Origin: Spirometra erinaceieuropaei
Taxonomy: Eukaryota > Platyhelminthes > Cestoda > Diphyllobothriidea > Diphyllobothriidae
Reading direction: 5' to 3'
DNA length: 64,000 bases
NCBI GenBank assembly: GCA_902702965.1
Contig: CACRXP010000644.1
Location: forward strand, 126,496 to 190,495
Shown: one piece after another, positions 54,300 through 64,000 of the stretch
How positions within the stretch are numbered: position 1 is the first letter of the stretch
Layout: every line of letters starts with the position of its first letter
Position numbers and translations under genes: made by a program
The notes under the pieces: generated by a model
The model's input: only the letters and a program-made list of their open reading frames with translations
What the model was told of the DNA's origin: nothing
The model's database searches: none

Positions 54300-55040
54300 A
54301 TCCGGATCTCTTAGGTTTGCTAACCTAACAGGCTATTTACTTGGGGGGAAGGTTTGAAACGGCGCCATTAATGGCTCGCAAACGTAACCAAACGAACGCT
54401 GCAAAGCCGGCGGCTGATCTTGCCTACAGATAATTGACATGGTGTTCAGGCGCTGTTCTGTTTAAAACACAGTTAACGCGGTTGGGCAGGCATGGGGTTT
54501 CGGTAATTACTCGTTAGCCCAACAGACCTGTGCCCTGGGTTTGAACCTGGGACTAAAAGTGCAAAATGGGGCTGACCTGCCCTTTGCGTTCGGATTACAA
54601 CAATCGTTGTCGGCAGTGCGACTAGAGGGCACCCCTGACAGAATGTCATGAGGTGTGGATAATTGCGAACCATCACCCGGATTCGCAAGTAATGCGGGTA
54701 TTCGATTAATCAGCCCTGGACCTCGGTAACTGCGAGGGCTGCAGGACACATTTTGGCGCACATAAAACGGGCATACCCGATTAGATCACCTTCAGCGAGC
54801 ATGCCTGTCGCTGACTCGTGGCCTTTTGAGTGGCTCCTCAGTACTGTGGGTCATTTTAAAGGGTTTCAATGGGATTCAAACAGTAGTCAGTGTCTACACG
54901 ATGTGCACTGATTGGACTGTTTATCGCCTCCCCCAACTTTTTACTCACGCTAACTGATGGCTTGTATAAGCGCGGACTTATTGACCTGGGTTAGCATGCT
55001 ACATACTCAAAGCGTGCTATCTTATAGCTGCTCAGTCAGT
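54300..55040. other. Mostly unassigned; possible tRNA-like SINE head near 54500-54570
   Basis: CTGTGCCCTGGGTTTGAACCTGGGAC has B-box character. No partner copy was seen. Nothing else was recognised. Confidence 0.3.
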
Positions 55041-55047
55041 CATTTCT

Positions 55048-55740
55048 GTGGAGGAAGCTATCCCGGTCGAACTAGTCGACATTTGTTCTGAGGCATATGA
55101 GGACATTTACGCGGTCGCCCCCAGAAGACTCAAACAACAACACCACCAACGATATGACATTCTCCGCCATACATTAAGGGCGTTTCAGAGGCGACCGAGC
55201 GCATTGCTGTGGAGCTGTGTTGGAATTGTACACCGACCCAAAGCCACCATGCGCAATAGGGTCATGAGAATTAAAGACCGGTTAACGCCTAAAGAGCAAT
55301 TTGAGGTGGTGTGTCGAATGCCCTGTCAAAACTGTCCTTGTAACTACACAGGCCATACTGGACGCATGCTCGAACCGCGCATGCACGAACAAAAGCTGGC
55401 TGTGCGACAAGGCGACGCATTATCACAAGTGGCCGCCCACAGCTACGAAATGGGTCACGAGTTCAATTTCGCAGCCAACAAAATAGTCGCCCACGCCGGA
55501 AACAAAGCGGGCCGAGAATTGATTGAAGCCTGGGCCTCGGATGAGAACTCGCCCAATCGATTTGTCGATCTGGCGCCGGCGTATAGAACCCTGCGCGGTC
55601 ACATCCAGTCTTGTGCCGTCGGTTGATGATTAGCCTAAATGCCCTATAACTGTCGTTTGTTCTGTTGCTGCTACTATCTCTGGCGATGGACTCCTGCAGG
55701 AGTCCGAAAGCTTAGGGCAATAAACAAAATGTTCCGGTGC
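55048..55740 (+). pseudogene. PLE fragment, subfamily B: GIY-YIG endonuclease and 3' end
   Basis: The 192-codon frame includes VHRPKATMRNRVMRIKDRLT, then CRMPCQNCPCNYTGHTGRML with EPRMHEQKLAVRQGDALSQV, HEFNFAANKIV and ELIEAWASDENSPNRFVDL, which is a GIY-YIG domain of the same subfamily as 14.6 and 33.9 kb. The first ~45 codons look shifted in frame relative to that relative. The 3' end (55675-55740) has a perfect stem GGACTCCTGCAGGAGTCC, GAAA and AATAAA. The hammerhead core reads CUGGCGA, so A6 and U7 are changed and it is probably inactive. Confidence 0.75.
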
Positions 55741-56320
55741 TCGAATCCTCTCCTTCACATTGGCCACTGTAGCCAGAAGAATTTGAAACAAAAGCAATTT
55801 ATAACCGGATCGATAAATTTTAACCATAAAAGCCTAGCTACACTAGAGTCTTCAATTCTGATGAGCGTCGCATACCAGCCTCATGTGACAACTTAATATG
55901 ATAGACACCCGTCTCAGTGCAAAGGTCATGGCACAAATATAATTAACCGAATGTCGGCCTGCAGTTGGAGGTGAATCAGTAGTTTTTAACTACCCATCAA
56001 TCGTGGTTTGTTAGTCCCAATGTCCCGGTCTGCTTTGCATACGATTTTCCGGACTGTTTATATCGAACAGTCTGGGCACCTACGTTTTTGTAAAGCATGG
56101 GCTCAGATGGATATACTTATATAGGTGGGTTGATAATTTATAGAAACCAGATCTGTTAGTACGGGTCCTCGTAACTAACCTCCATACCTACTATTTCGCC
56201 ACTTACCTGCTAAGGTCTGTTCCAAATCAACGGGCTGACTGTTTCTACCGTAGGCGTTAACAAAACGAAGAATCCCACGGTCCTGGTGGGTGCGCGCTTT
56301 TGCAAGACTGTTTTTTGCAG
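55741..56320. other. No recognised feature
   Basis: Short frames only. Confidence 0.35.
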
Positions 56321-56540
56321 CACAAATTGAAGGGCAACTTTCTCATTATCATCAGAAGCAATCAGGTAAGGAGTGCATCCAGCATCAACGCTGGCTATTG
56401 TTGTTTTTCACTTCGCTCTCCCAGGGTTCGGAAGTCACATCCAACTTCCTGTCTCCGGACTACCCCAGACAAATACGATTTTTATGATAATTGCTATACA
56501 TTTAGGTGGTGTCGCAGCCGCTGGTTGCACAATTGCGTAA
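56321..56540 (+). CDS. Candidate two-exon reading frame, function unknown
   Basis: Exon 1 (56321-56365) follows a CTGTTTTTTGCAG acceptor and ends at a strong CAG|GTAAGG donor. A 59-nt intron (56366-56424) ends in TTTTTCACTTCGCTCTCCCAG, and exon 2 (56425-56540) runs to a TAA. In the spliced frame, exon 1 (QIEGQLSHYHQKQS) joins FGSHIQLPVSGLPQTNTIF, then MIIAIHLGGVAAAGCTIA and stop, a hydrophobic C-terminus that could be a membrane anchor. Short introns do occur in flatworms. The start of the gene is not visible. Unspliced, the frame also stays open to 56487, so the splice model needs transcript support. Confidence 0.35.
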
Positions 56541-56664
56541 GGCGCATGTGCCTGTTGTTTTGCTGATCTCGCGCCTACCTGACTAAGGAGCAAAATTTGT
56601 CTTGTTTAATTTCCGAGGAAGCTAATGCGCAAACTTGAAGTAACTCTTTCGAAACAGACCTTTC

Positions 56665-56900
56665 CAGGCACGGTCCGAAGTTTGATATGAATATTTGGGC
56701 TGAAATCCATCAGCTACTGCGGAATAACCGCTTACTATTCGCAAACCGCCAACAGGCAGCCAGTAGTATAGCATTGTGCAATGATGTATCGTACTAAAAA
56801 CACGCATATTAGCTAAAAGCCCAGACACTCGTGTTTCGCCGATCTTATGCCGCTGCCTGACGCAGCTGCGAGGGGTTCGGCTCGTCAGTGGGTCCACCAG
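56665..56900 (-). repeat. Dispersed repeat R2, copy 2
   Basis: Partner of 36985-37225, with the shared blocks given there. Copy 2 has an insertion relative to copy 1 in the middle. Confidence 0.6.
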
Positions 56901-57680
56901 CTTTCCCGTTCTTCACTTTTGAATAAGTTGAGGGGGTTACGATAAGATGCTGTCTACTGCGCTTCGATGCCAAAAAATTGTAGAACTTGTAATAACGGCC
57001 CGCCTCTCCGGCAGTCAACGATGTCGCCGTCAGAGTGACTGCCCGACAACTTCTCTCGGAGTTGAGGTCAATGCCTGATTATTATGCCATGGGGCTATTC
57101 CCTCCCTCCTAGCACATTTACTAAAAGCTTGCCAAGCACCTGATTCTGAATCTGATGATATGCATACGTGTCCATCGCAGACACATGGGACTGACGAATT
57201 TCCCTCGGACTCTGGAGTAAAACTTGCTTTTACAGTGAAAGGGCGGAGAAGTATTATCGTCACGATGTTTCTGCAGATCTATGAAAAATGACTCACCCAG
57301 GTTGCTTGCAAGATTTTTCTACGGAAACACGTAAGGCAGGTAAGTGAAATCCACAGTCATAAACTAAAGTGTCTCTTGGGCAGTGTCCCTTCGCAAAGTA
57401 GTACAGGCATGGATAAGCGAGAGGCTCAAATTATCAGTCCCGGTCTGTTTATTGTAGACAGCCGGCCATTCCCCAATCTCCACTTGGAGCGACCTGATTC
57501 TAACGCCATGTCAAGTAGGTCTCAGGTCTACGCGTGGCTGGCTGCAGTTGGCAATACTAAAAGTCACGCATGAGTGGCGTCTACCTAGACTCGGTGATCC
57601 AACTCACGAAAGACCGACATAAATTCTGAAGTTTATTTTTTCATATGGAGGATTAATCAAGAGAGAGGCCGCAATACTAA
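56901..57680. other. No recognised feature
   Basis: Short frames only. Confidence 0.35.
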
Positions 57681-57689
57681 CCAGTATAC

Positions 57690-58005
57690 AATGCTCTTTC
57701 AAGATCACAAATGCACTTCGGGATGCTGCCTTTCGATTCAGTATTCCTATGCTGACGTGCAAATGTCGCAGACGCCAAAATGCCTACGAAAATACTAAGC
57801 ATTTTTACAATTATTCCCGGTACTTGTTCGAATTCAGTCGAATTATGTACACGAAAACATATTTTCTTATGTCCCTCCTCTTTGGAAATTGTATCTTCTT
57901 GAAATTTTGTCTTTAATGAAAGGGTGATTTTAGTTTTGAAGGTGTTTACCAAATCAGTTGTTATTTTAAGCCAAACTTTATCCTCTCCAATCGAAACCAT
58001 CTTTT
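57690..58005. repeat. Possible diverged piece of the AT-rich foldback family
   Basis: ATATTTTCTTATGTCCC..TCTTTGGAAATTGTATCTTCTTGAAATTTTGTC...GATTTTAGTTTTGAAGG follows, with many changes, the centre of copy A near 5108-5190. A 107-codon minus frame covers the piece and has no known motif. The match is weak. Confidence 0.35.
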
Positions 58006-58009
58006 AAAC

Positions 58010-60160
58010 GTTCTGTTAATGTTTAGGGAGAATGGTTACCAGTTAACACCCTAACCATCCCCTGTCCGTCGTAATTCGACAACCTGCGCGGTCTCTAAAT
58101 CGGAATGCCCATACTCCAGCCTTCAATCCGGCCGCATACAGCATGGCTCAAAACTCATGAAACAGGTCAAAGTCCACGGAAAATCTTGAATACCTTATAA
58201 ACCGTCCTCAACACGTTGTTATAATAAGAAAATTAAGGAAGATGAGGTTCCAGTTATAAATAAACATGGAGATGAGTCCGACTAAGTTGGTACCACTTGC
58301 AGACGGACAATCAGCTAAATGATGACTGGTCATGGAACTGAGGGGCCCACGGAAGCTTATTCTGTATGCTGGCAGGACAGAAGAGTACAACCCGATTGCT
58401 ACTGTCTCCAATGTTGCCAATAAGCTCTCTCGTAGCCGCCACTGGTATCCGGCTGTGATCCGGATAACTTCTTGGAAGGTTTGCTTGGCGTTCACGATGT
58501 GTCCACTCTCTAATGTTTGCTCATGAATGGAGTAGTCAAGAGACCTCGTTTACCATGCTGGCATTTGTGTTCGCTTGCCATTTTCTCAAGCGCTGACTGT
58601 CCACGAGACTGCTTGGCACAAGAGCAGGATTACGCTGATTGGACGAGCAGGCGTATGTGCACGAGAGTGAGAGAACATACGTCGGCATGTTAGCAAAACA
58701 ATTGCGGAAGATAGTCTTGAGCGAGAACAAGAGAATGTGCGCATCACTTTTTGCTAACAGGCGAAAATAACAGTGCCAGGAGTAAGCCATCTGACCATCT
58801 AAAGTTTTATCACCTTAATTAATCAGTCTCACCATCAACGACACCTGGTGAATTGGCTAAATACCTGTACTGGTTTCATTGGAATGAGGCTGCCAGAGTA
58901 CTTCATGGACTGTGTACTCTTTTCTTTGTCGGTTAAACTCAGAATTTTTATGCGACCACTTATCAGCTAATGATAAATTAACGTGTTAGTGGTGTTCATT
59001 ACAATATGCGCCGAGACTCGCGTGGTAGAGACCAAAATCCTTGAATATAACTTAGAGCCAAACGAATTGTTTGGTAGAATTAATCACGCTGCTAACTGAC
59101 AGCGCGCTGGCCTTCCTCGGGTTTCTCTTCATTTACCAGTATAAGTCTTACCCGGGAAAAAGCCAATGCGAGATAGTGTGTGCATGCTCTCATTGATTTT
59201 CGTCGCCTCAAATCTTCGATCACATTTCCTTAGAAGGACAAGAATTTAATTTATTGTATTCGCCTTTTGGAAGTTTACTTTGTCCCTACATTTTATGCTG
59301 GAAGCCGAAGGTGTACTTAGGCTTGCTTTCCTGAATTCTCTGAAGTAAACAGTCTTCCGCGGCTGGAGGAATTGAGAATGTCGTGTTTCGCGACATTTGA
59401 CGGTGATCTTGAACGTGCAGATCGATTTCTGATCACCTTACGTCCGTTCGTATCTGCAAGAAGATGGGCTTTATTGTTGAGGCTGCATGTTCTCACCCTG
59501 CCGCAACTAGCTGGCTACCGCAGATTGCCAATCAACTTTTTTAAATACTCAAATGCAAGGCTGGTGTTGGTCGACTTAGCAGACTAAATCAGTGCCGCTG
59601 GGTAAGCGATCTCGCCTTGTTTTTAAGGGAAAATCAGATTTCGGACGACCACAATTGTAATATCTGAAAGATGTCCAACGAGTACTGCCTATGAATTGTC
59701 TCGGTGGCTTTATTTACCACTGCAGCACTTAAAAAAAGACACCTGAAATTAGCAGAGCGACAAAAAGATATGCTTCAACCCTGCAACAGCTTTCTGCGCT
59801 GGGACCAAGACTTTTCCTTTTCCAGCCGGTATTTCATCATTAGCATAGCACCACCCGTCCCACGCCCCCCGGATAGCGCTTGCCCCAAATCGCGAAAAAT
59901 GATTAACGAACACAGCCGTCGGACTGTTCTGTCCTGTAGGTCTTTACGAATTTGTGGTTTGCGTTATTCCCCGATCTGAAGGCGGAAATGACCGTTCAAC
60001 CTGAGCCCGCCGCAGACTTAAGAAGAGTGCTTTGCATACTCTGCGATCCGTCGAGAGGACCAACTCCTTCCAGACCTCGACTTCAAAAGGGTTCAGTTAA
60101 AAAGCAACTCTTATGTCTCTTCTGTTGTTCACAGTGGTGGGGTTAGATTAAAGTCGATTA
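58010..60160. other. No recognised feature
   Basis: Frames up to 95 codons occur without motifs. Some inverted pairing exists around 58550-58790, too loose to call an element. Confidence 0.35.
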
Positions 60161-60164
60161 AAGA

Positions 60165-60330
60165 GGTGTGGCTCAATGTATTTAGCAGCGCTCAATGAGC
60201 AAAGATCGCGTGATCGAATCGCAGACCATACGGACACGAGGATGGGTATGGCTGGCCGGCGACGGCTAACAAGCTAGAAATAGCCATTCAAGTCTCCCGT
60301 TATCCTTGTCGACTCTTTCCCTCTGTATGT
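60165..60330 (+). repeat. tRNA-derived SINE, family 1 copy
   Basis: Head GTGTGGCTCAATG...CGCGTGATCGAATCGCAGACC, then GGGTATGGCTGGCCGGCGACGGC, TAACAAGCTAGAAATAGCCATTC and AAGTCTCCCGTTATCCTTGTCG. The body is close to the copy at 15420. Confidence 0.65.
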
Positions 60331-60469
60331 ATTGCCAATCACCATACGACTGCTTGCGCTGTCTTTTGACTGATCCCTAAAGGCGCAAAGGGACGATCAT
60401 GTCCCGTAAGCCACCCATTGAACGCGCTTCCGATATAGGTAGTGTTCCCAATCGCAACCGACAGGACAA

Positions 60470-60645
60470 TGATTCGATGACTCAGTTGGTGGGGCGTTGC
60501 ATTTAATAACATTCGACGATCAAATAACGCAGGAGCCAGGCTCCTGGGCCGCAAAACCTGGGATTGGGTAAGGCTGACTGTCTGACGATGGTTAACAAGT
60601 CATACATGGCCATCTCGGTTTCTCTTGTCTTTGTGGGGACTCATT
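60470..60645 (+). repeat. tRNA-derived SINE, family 1 copy (diverged)
   Basis: Head GATGACTCAGTTGGTGGGGCG, body GGATTGGGTAAGGCTGACTG, TCTGACGATGGTTAACAAGTC, ATACATGGCC and TCTCTTGTCTTTGTGGGG. The region between the two SINEs (60375-60420) is related to the palindromic module at 15312. Confidence 0.55.
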
Positions 60646-60659
60646 TCAGCATACACTCC

Positions 60660-62380
60660 GGGTCGCTATGCAGTTACATGCGAGCGTGTGTCCCAACCTA
60701 ATCGGTTAACGCCATTCTCACAAAAGTGAACAAACTCAACTATTACGATGATGGAGATTCTTACTATCAGCTTCTTAGGGTACGCGGACAGCAAGGGGGT
60801 GAGCGATGTATTCTCCGGCTGCGGTCTTCACCTAAATCAGTCATGTTACAAGTTTTCATCCATTGTGTCTAAGCTATCCCCATCGCAGTCAACTGTGCTG
60901 TGTTGGGCTGAGATTCCATTTCACCGTTTACGCTGGCACATTCGCGAGCAGTAAACATCAGCACATGTTGAATTCACATGCCCTTTTCTGATGATTAGAC
61001 ACCTGCAAATCACGCCACTGTTTTGGTGTTGCTTATGTGTGCCTGTCGATCTTACAAACACGCAGTTAGAAGTGGAGGCGTTGGACAGTTTCCTTTAATC
61101 GCCATTTCGTCCACACTACTCAGATACCCTCATGCTTCATGTAGTTTTCCTCCCATGGGTCCTGTTTACTCCACAGTTTTCTGACAATATTAATTCCGGA
61201 CAGATACCCTTACTGTTTTCGAGTACGATGTTTGTGGGATGTAAATTGTATTATTTGCCAAGCCTTTAGGCAATGAAATCCGTCCGTCCAGAAGTAAACA
61301 GTATGCTGCTAATATACAGTCTCCAACCGTGGGAAAAAAATCGCACCTACTGAACAACCAGGGATCGGGAGCTTGCAGCGTAAATGTCAGAAGTCGATAG
61401 CGAAGAGTCACCTGGCGTATAAAAAATCGGAGGAAGGACACTTTGTACTTTTTGGCTCGTTTTTACCCGGAAGTCGGGGTAAACTGTGTCTGACTGGCTG
61501 GGAACTAAGAGGCAAAAGGATAAAAAGAAGGAGTTCGACAGTGACGCCCACCATCCTGACGGGGAGGTTGGTTGGTGGACTGGGTGGTTAACGTTTCATT
61601 TTTTGTCGCCAGATGCGTACGGGACTCATAAATGAGAGAGGTGGGGACTAGGGAGTGGGAGAGAGAGAGAGAGGGAGAGAGAGAGAGGGAGGGAGAGGAT
61701 TAAATCGCGACGGTCGAAATAAAGTAGGGGATGAGCTGAACCCTTAGTTTCAACATCAGTTGGTCGCAGAAGGACAATAGAACACGTGCGCGGGTTTTGA
61801 GTTAGCAGCCGCATAAGAATGCAATTGGTTAACGGTAGTACATTGTAGGGAATCATGGCCTGCAGACGGGGCTGCACTACAGGCGCGATGGACTACAGCT
61901 GTGTTCAGATTGGCTCACAGAGAGGGTTAATTGGGACGCGTAGAGTCCGCGAAAGTCCATGTCTGCTGCTGTACGTGCGCGTATGGTGCACCTTAATAGT
62001 AGGCCCTCATGTCCCGTCAGTCGTTGCATCTAACCCCATTACAAGTTCACTGAAAATCGCAGATAGTCGACTGTTAGAGGGAAGAAGTCACGAGGCCAGA
62101 ACTGCGAGATTCGTCCTCATAACAAATCACGGCATAATTAATCCTTAAAGCGCTTGAATATGTCTCGACGCACTGCAAGTCGTGGCCTGGATGATTACAA
62201 ACTTCTCAGGAATGAGAGTTAGGCCCTATGATATGGCCCAAACGGCACTCTCACGCGTGTGAGAACCAAACTGTCATTCCAGAAGTTCTGGTACATGTAG
62301 TGGATATCGGGTCGTATTGGCACACGCAGACGGGCTGGTTAATTTTGTCAGCCTCTGCGCTCTAGTCCACCTTTGGTCAT
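60660..62380. other. Mostly unassigned; GA-rich tract at 61658-61700
   Basis: The (GA)n/(GGGA) run is clear. Frames up to 97 codons show no motif. Confidence 0.4.
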
Positions 62381-62384
62381 CGGG

Positions 62385-62545
62385 ACACTGTCCTGTCAAT
62401 GAGGCGATGCGGGTCAGGGCAGTGAGGGTGCAGTGGATACAGTGCAAGTCTACCTCATTACAAACCCATTCGCACAATGGTCATCGATGATGCGACCACT
62501 CCGTGGAGCACGCAATGTATGTCGTCGCCTGAACTACTATCTCAC
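62385..62545 (+). repeat. Dispersed repeat R1, 3' part
   Basis: GGGTGCAGTGGATACAGTGCAAGTCTACC and CCGTGGAGCACGCAATGTATGTCGTCG match the R1 tail. The head is missing. Confidence 0.5.
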
Positions 62546-63440
62546 TGTGTACCCAGAATGACAGGTGCGGTTGAACAGATGTCCGAGTGGAGTGTGCTTC
62601 CCTCCAGTTGGGCGAACGGAAGGGCGATACACGTGGAAGGCGAGGATTCTTGCCCTCCCCGCCGCTGCATCATATCAGTTTTCCAAAATATTTGTCTCAA
62701 GCATTAGACAAAAGGCTAGCCATGCGCGCTCAGTGTAAAATATCATGCACCCGCGCCATCTTGATACCTTAGGGGCGGGATGGGACAACCCGATTTTCAT
62801 GATTAGGAGGTGGGGTTATGGTGGCTCCCACTGCATGCGAGCTCATGGAAGTCCTCCTAGACAAGATGCCCAAGCAAGTGACGTTTTGTTTGCCTCAGGT
62901 GAAGACCAGAATTCGCGTGACAGTCGAGGGTGGTCAAAAAGGGTGGTCAGCCACTGAAGCGAAGCTCATCTCCAATCACCCTAGGCCGGTTTTACCTTTG
63001 GATAATGGTGTGGACTGAATAAGGCTGAAGCAAGGGCTGAGCAAGTCGACGTCAGAATCACATGCAAGTCACCGCCCAGATGGCGATTGATTACGTTAAT
63101 CAGGCGGGACGACCTACTGCGCTAACGAAAAAGTGCGGTTGATGCGGCGTAAGTCACATCCATCGCTCAACCGGCCAGCAGTCCTAGTTCACGTCGAGAC
63201 ACTGGAGATACTCGCGCCTGCATAAATCGAAACGTGGATAATGAAAATGCATGAATTTGGCTTTCTCCTGTCAGTTAGTCTCCACGTCTGTATGAATGTG
63301 TAATCCTTCAGTCAATTTTGTCGTCCGATCATTGTCCCGAGATATGGTGTGAGAGAGGTAGGTTTTTAGATTTTTAGTTCTTGAAGAGGAGAGAAGACTA
63401 CGTGCGCGTTGAAGATTTTATGAAAACATAATTGCCCCCA
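62546..63440. other. No recognised feature
   Basis: A 66-codon frame at 62818-63018 (MVAPTACELMEVLLDKMPKQ...) has plausible composition but no known motif. Confidence 0.35.
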
Positions 63441-63444
63441 AACG

Positions 63445-63890
63445 GGCCATGTGGTAGATGCGCTGGACCAAAACGGGGGCCATATCGGATCCTGGCAGGC
63501 GTTATCGCATTTGCGCATCATAACAAATGTCAACATTTCGGGGTGTGGTGGCAGACGCGGTTGCTGACAGACGTCGCGCACACTGGGACATCTGCCGTCC
63601 TGCCATTGTTGTTGTTGGTCAGAGGCCTGGTCATTTTCTGTGTAGACTAAAAGGTGTGGAGCGGAGCGCCAAGGTGCGGGCTCGACCGTGCAAACCGCCT
63701 GTGTCCCCCCTCGCCTCCAGTCTTCTTGACTATGTCTTGACACCGGCTCCAGATGGGAGAGGAGGAGAGGGTGCGGTAGATGCTGTGCAAGTCTACTATC
63801 ACCATAAACTGATTCACGTACAAGTCGTCGTTCCTGCTTCCCTACGCCGTGGAGCACACGGTGGACATCGTCGGCAACGACGGCCGAACT
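63445..63890 (+). repeat. Dispersed repeat R1, full copy
   Basis: It runs from ATGTGGTAGATGCGCTGGACCAAAACGGG to CACACGGTGGACATCGTCGGCAACGACGGCCGAACTG. Frames of 122 (plus) and 163 (minus) codons are open across it, but neither is conserved in the other copies, so I do not call them genes. Confidence 0.7.
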
Positions 63891-64000
63891 GTTGATGAAA
63901 ATATATGCTTACGCGTTGATATGATTTTCATAAAAAATAACCTAAATTAAATTTGGGCTGTATCGTAAGCTCGCTTAAATTTCTCGGACGGAAAGCATCA

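Noticed and set aside
34121..54625. CAATCGTTGT.GGCAGTGC shared between 34.1 and 54.6 kb as a repeat
   Set aside because: The match is about 20 bases with no extension on either side; coincidence cannot be excluded.
58550..58790. Loose inverted repeat as a MITE
   Set aside because: Pairing is patchy and no boundaries or second copy were found.
63366..63857. 163-codon minus frame at the right end as a gene
   Set aside because: It lies across an R1 copy and is not conserved in the other copies.
1..64000. CRISPR arrays, bacterial operons or phage genes
   Set aside because: No spaced identical repeats, no ribosome-binding-site-led gene runs and no prokaryotic domain families; element types and splice signals are eukaryotic.

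Overview
The window is eukaryotic and behaves like repeat-rich flatworm DNA. The likeliest source is a tapeworm of the Spirometra/Dibothriocephalus/Schistocephalus kind. That placement rests on recall of Penelope-like elements (PLEs) and one LINE family that look typical of those genomes. It is an inference, because no database search was possible. Nothing is bacterial: there are no operons, ribosome binding sites or CRISPR arrays. Most open frames are short and chance-like. Two assembly gaps are present (7388-7445 and 24385-24636).

Layout. 1-720: minus-strand PLE relic. 3908-4777: PLE fragment folded into a near-perfect inverted repeat, followed by AT-rich foldback elements (4806-5840 and 7103-7604). 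8100-9060: minus-strand Tc1/mariner-type transposase relic. 13.0-16.0 kb: a tRNA-like SINE head, a MITE-like element with long inverted ends, a second folded PLE between (TA)n tracts, a palindrome plus tRNA-derived SINE, and another PLE tail. 16.7-17.9 kb: two copies of a dispersed repeat here called R1. 20.09-24.38 kb: a LINE relic (endonuclease plus reverse transcriptase) carrying two PLE insertions, each with its own target-site duplication. 27-32 kb: foldback elements with degenerate telomere-like cores, two PLE tails in inverted order, and a direct repeat. 32.9-34.26 kb: a decayed PLE of another subfamily. 35.8-38.2 kb: candidate spliced host exons, one apparently duplicated. 39-41.7 kb: SINEs, then a PLE that splits a clean 117-codon open frame, then an R1 copy. 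44.2-45.0 kb: tandem and inverted PLE pieces. 48.4-50.5 kb: a cluster of four telomere-cored foldback elements. 51.7-53.8 kb: a folded PLE inserted with a 13-bp duplication into a mariner-type relic. 55.0-55.74 kb: a PLE of the second subfamily. 56.3-56.54 kb: a candidate two-exon reading frame with a 59-nt intron. 60-64 kb: SINEs and R1 copies.

How the parts relate. The PLEs carry a reverse transcriptase (YVDD) and a GIY-YIG endonuclease. Their 3' ends hold a motif matching the hammerhead ribozymes described in Penelope-like elements. Several copies end in an inverted duplicate of their own 3' region, so a transcript across them would be a long hairpin bracketed by ribozymes. At three places the target-site duplication can be removed on paper and the interrupted host frame reads through, which gives the order of insertions. 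No complete host protein-coding gene can be assigned a function with confidence.
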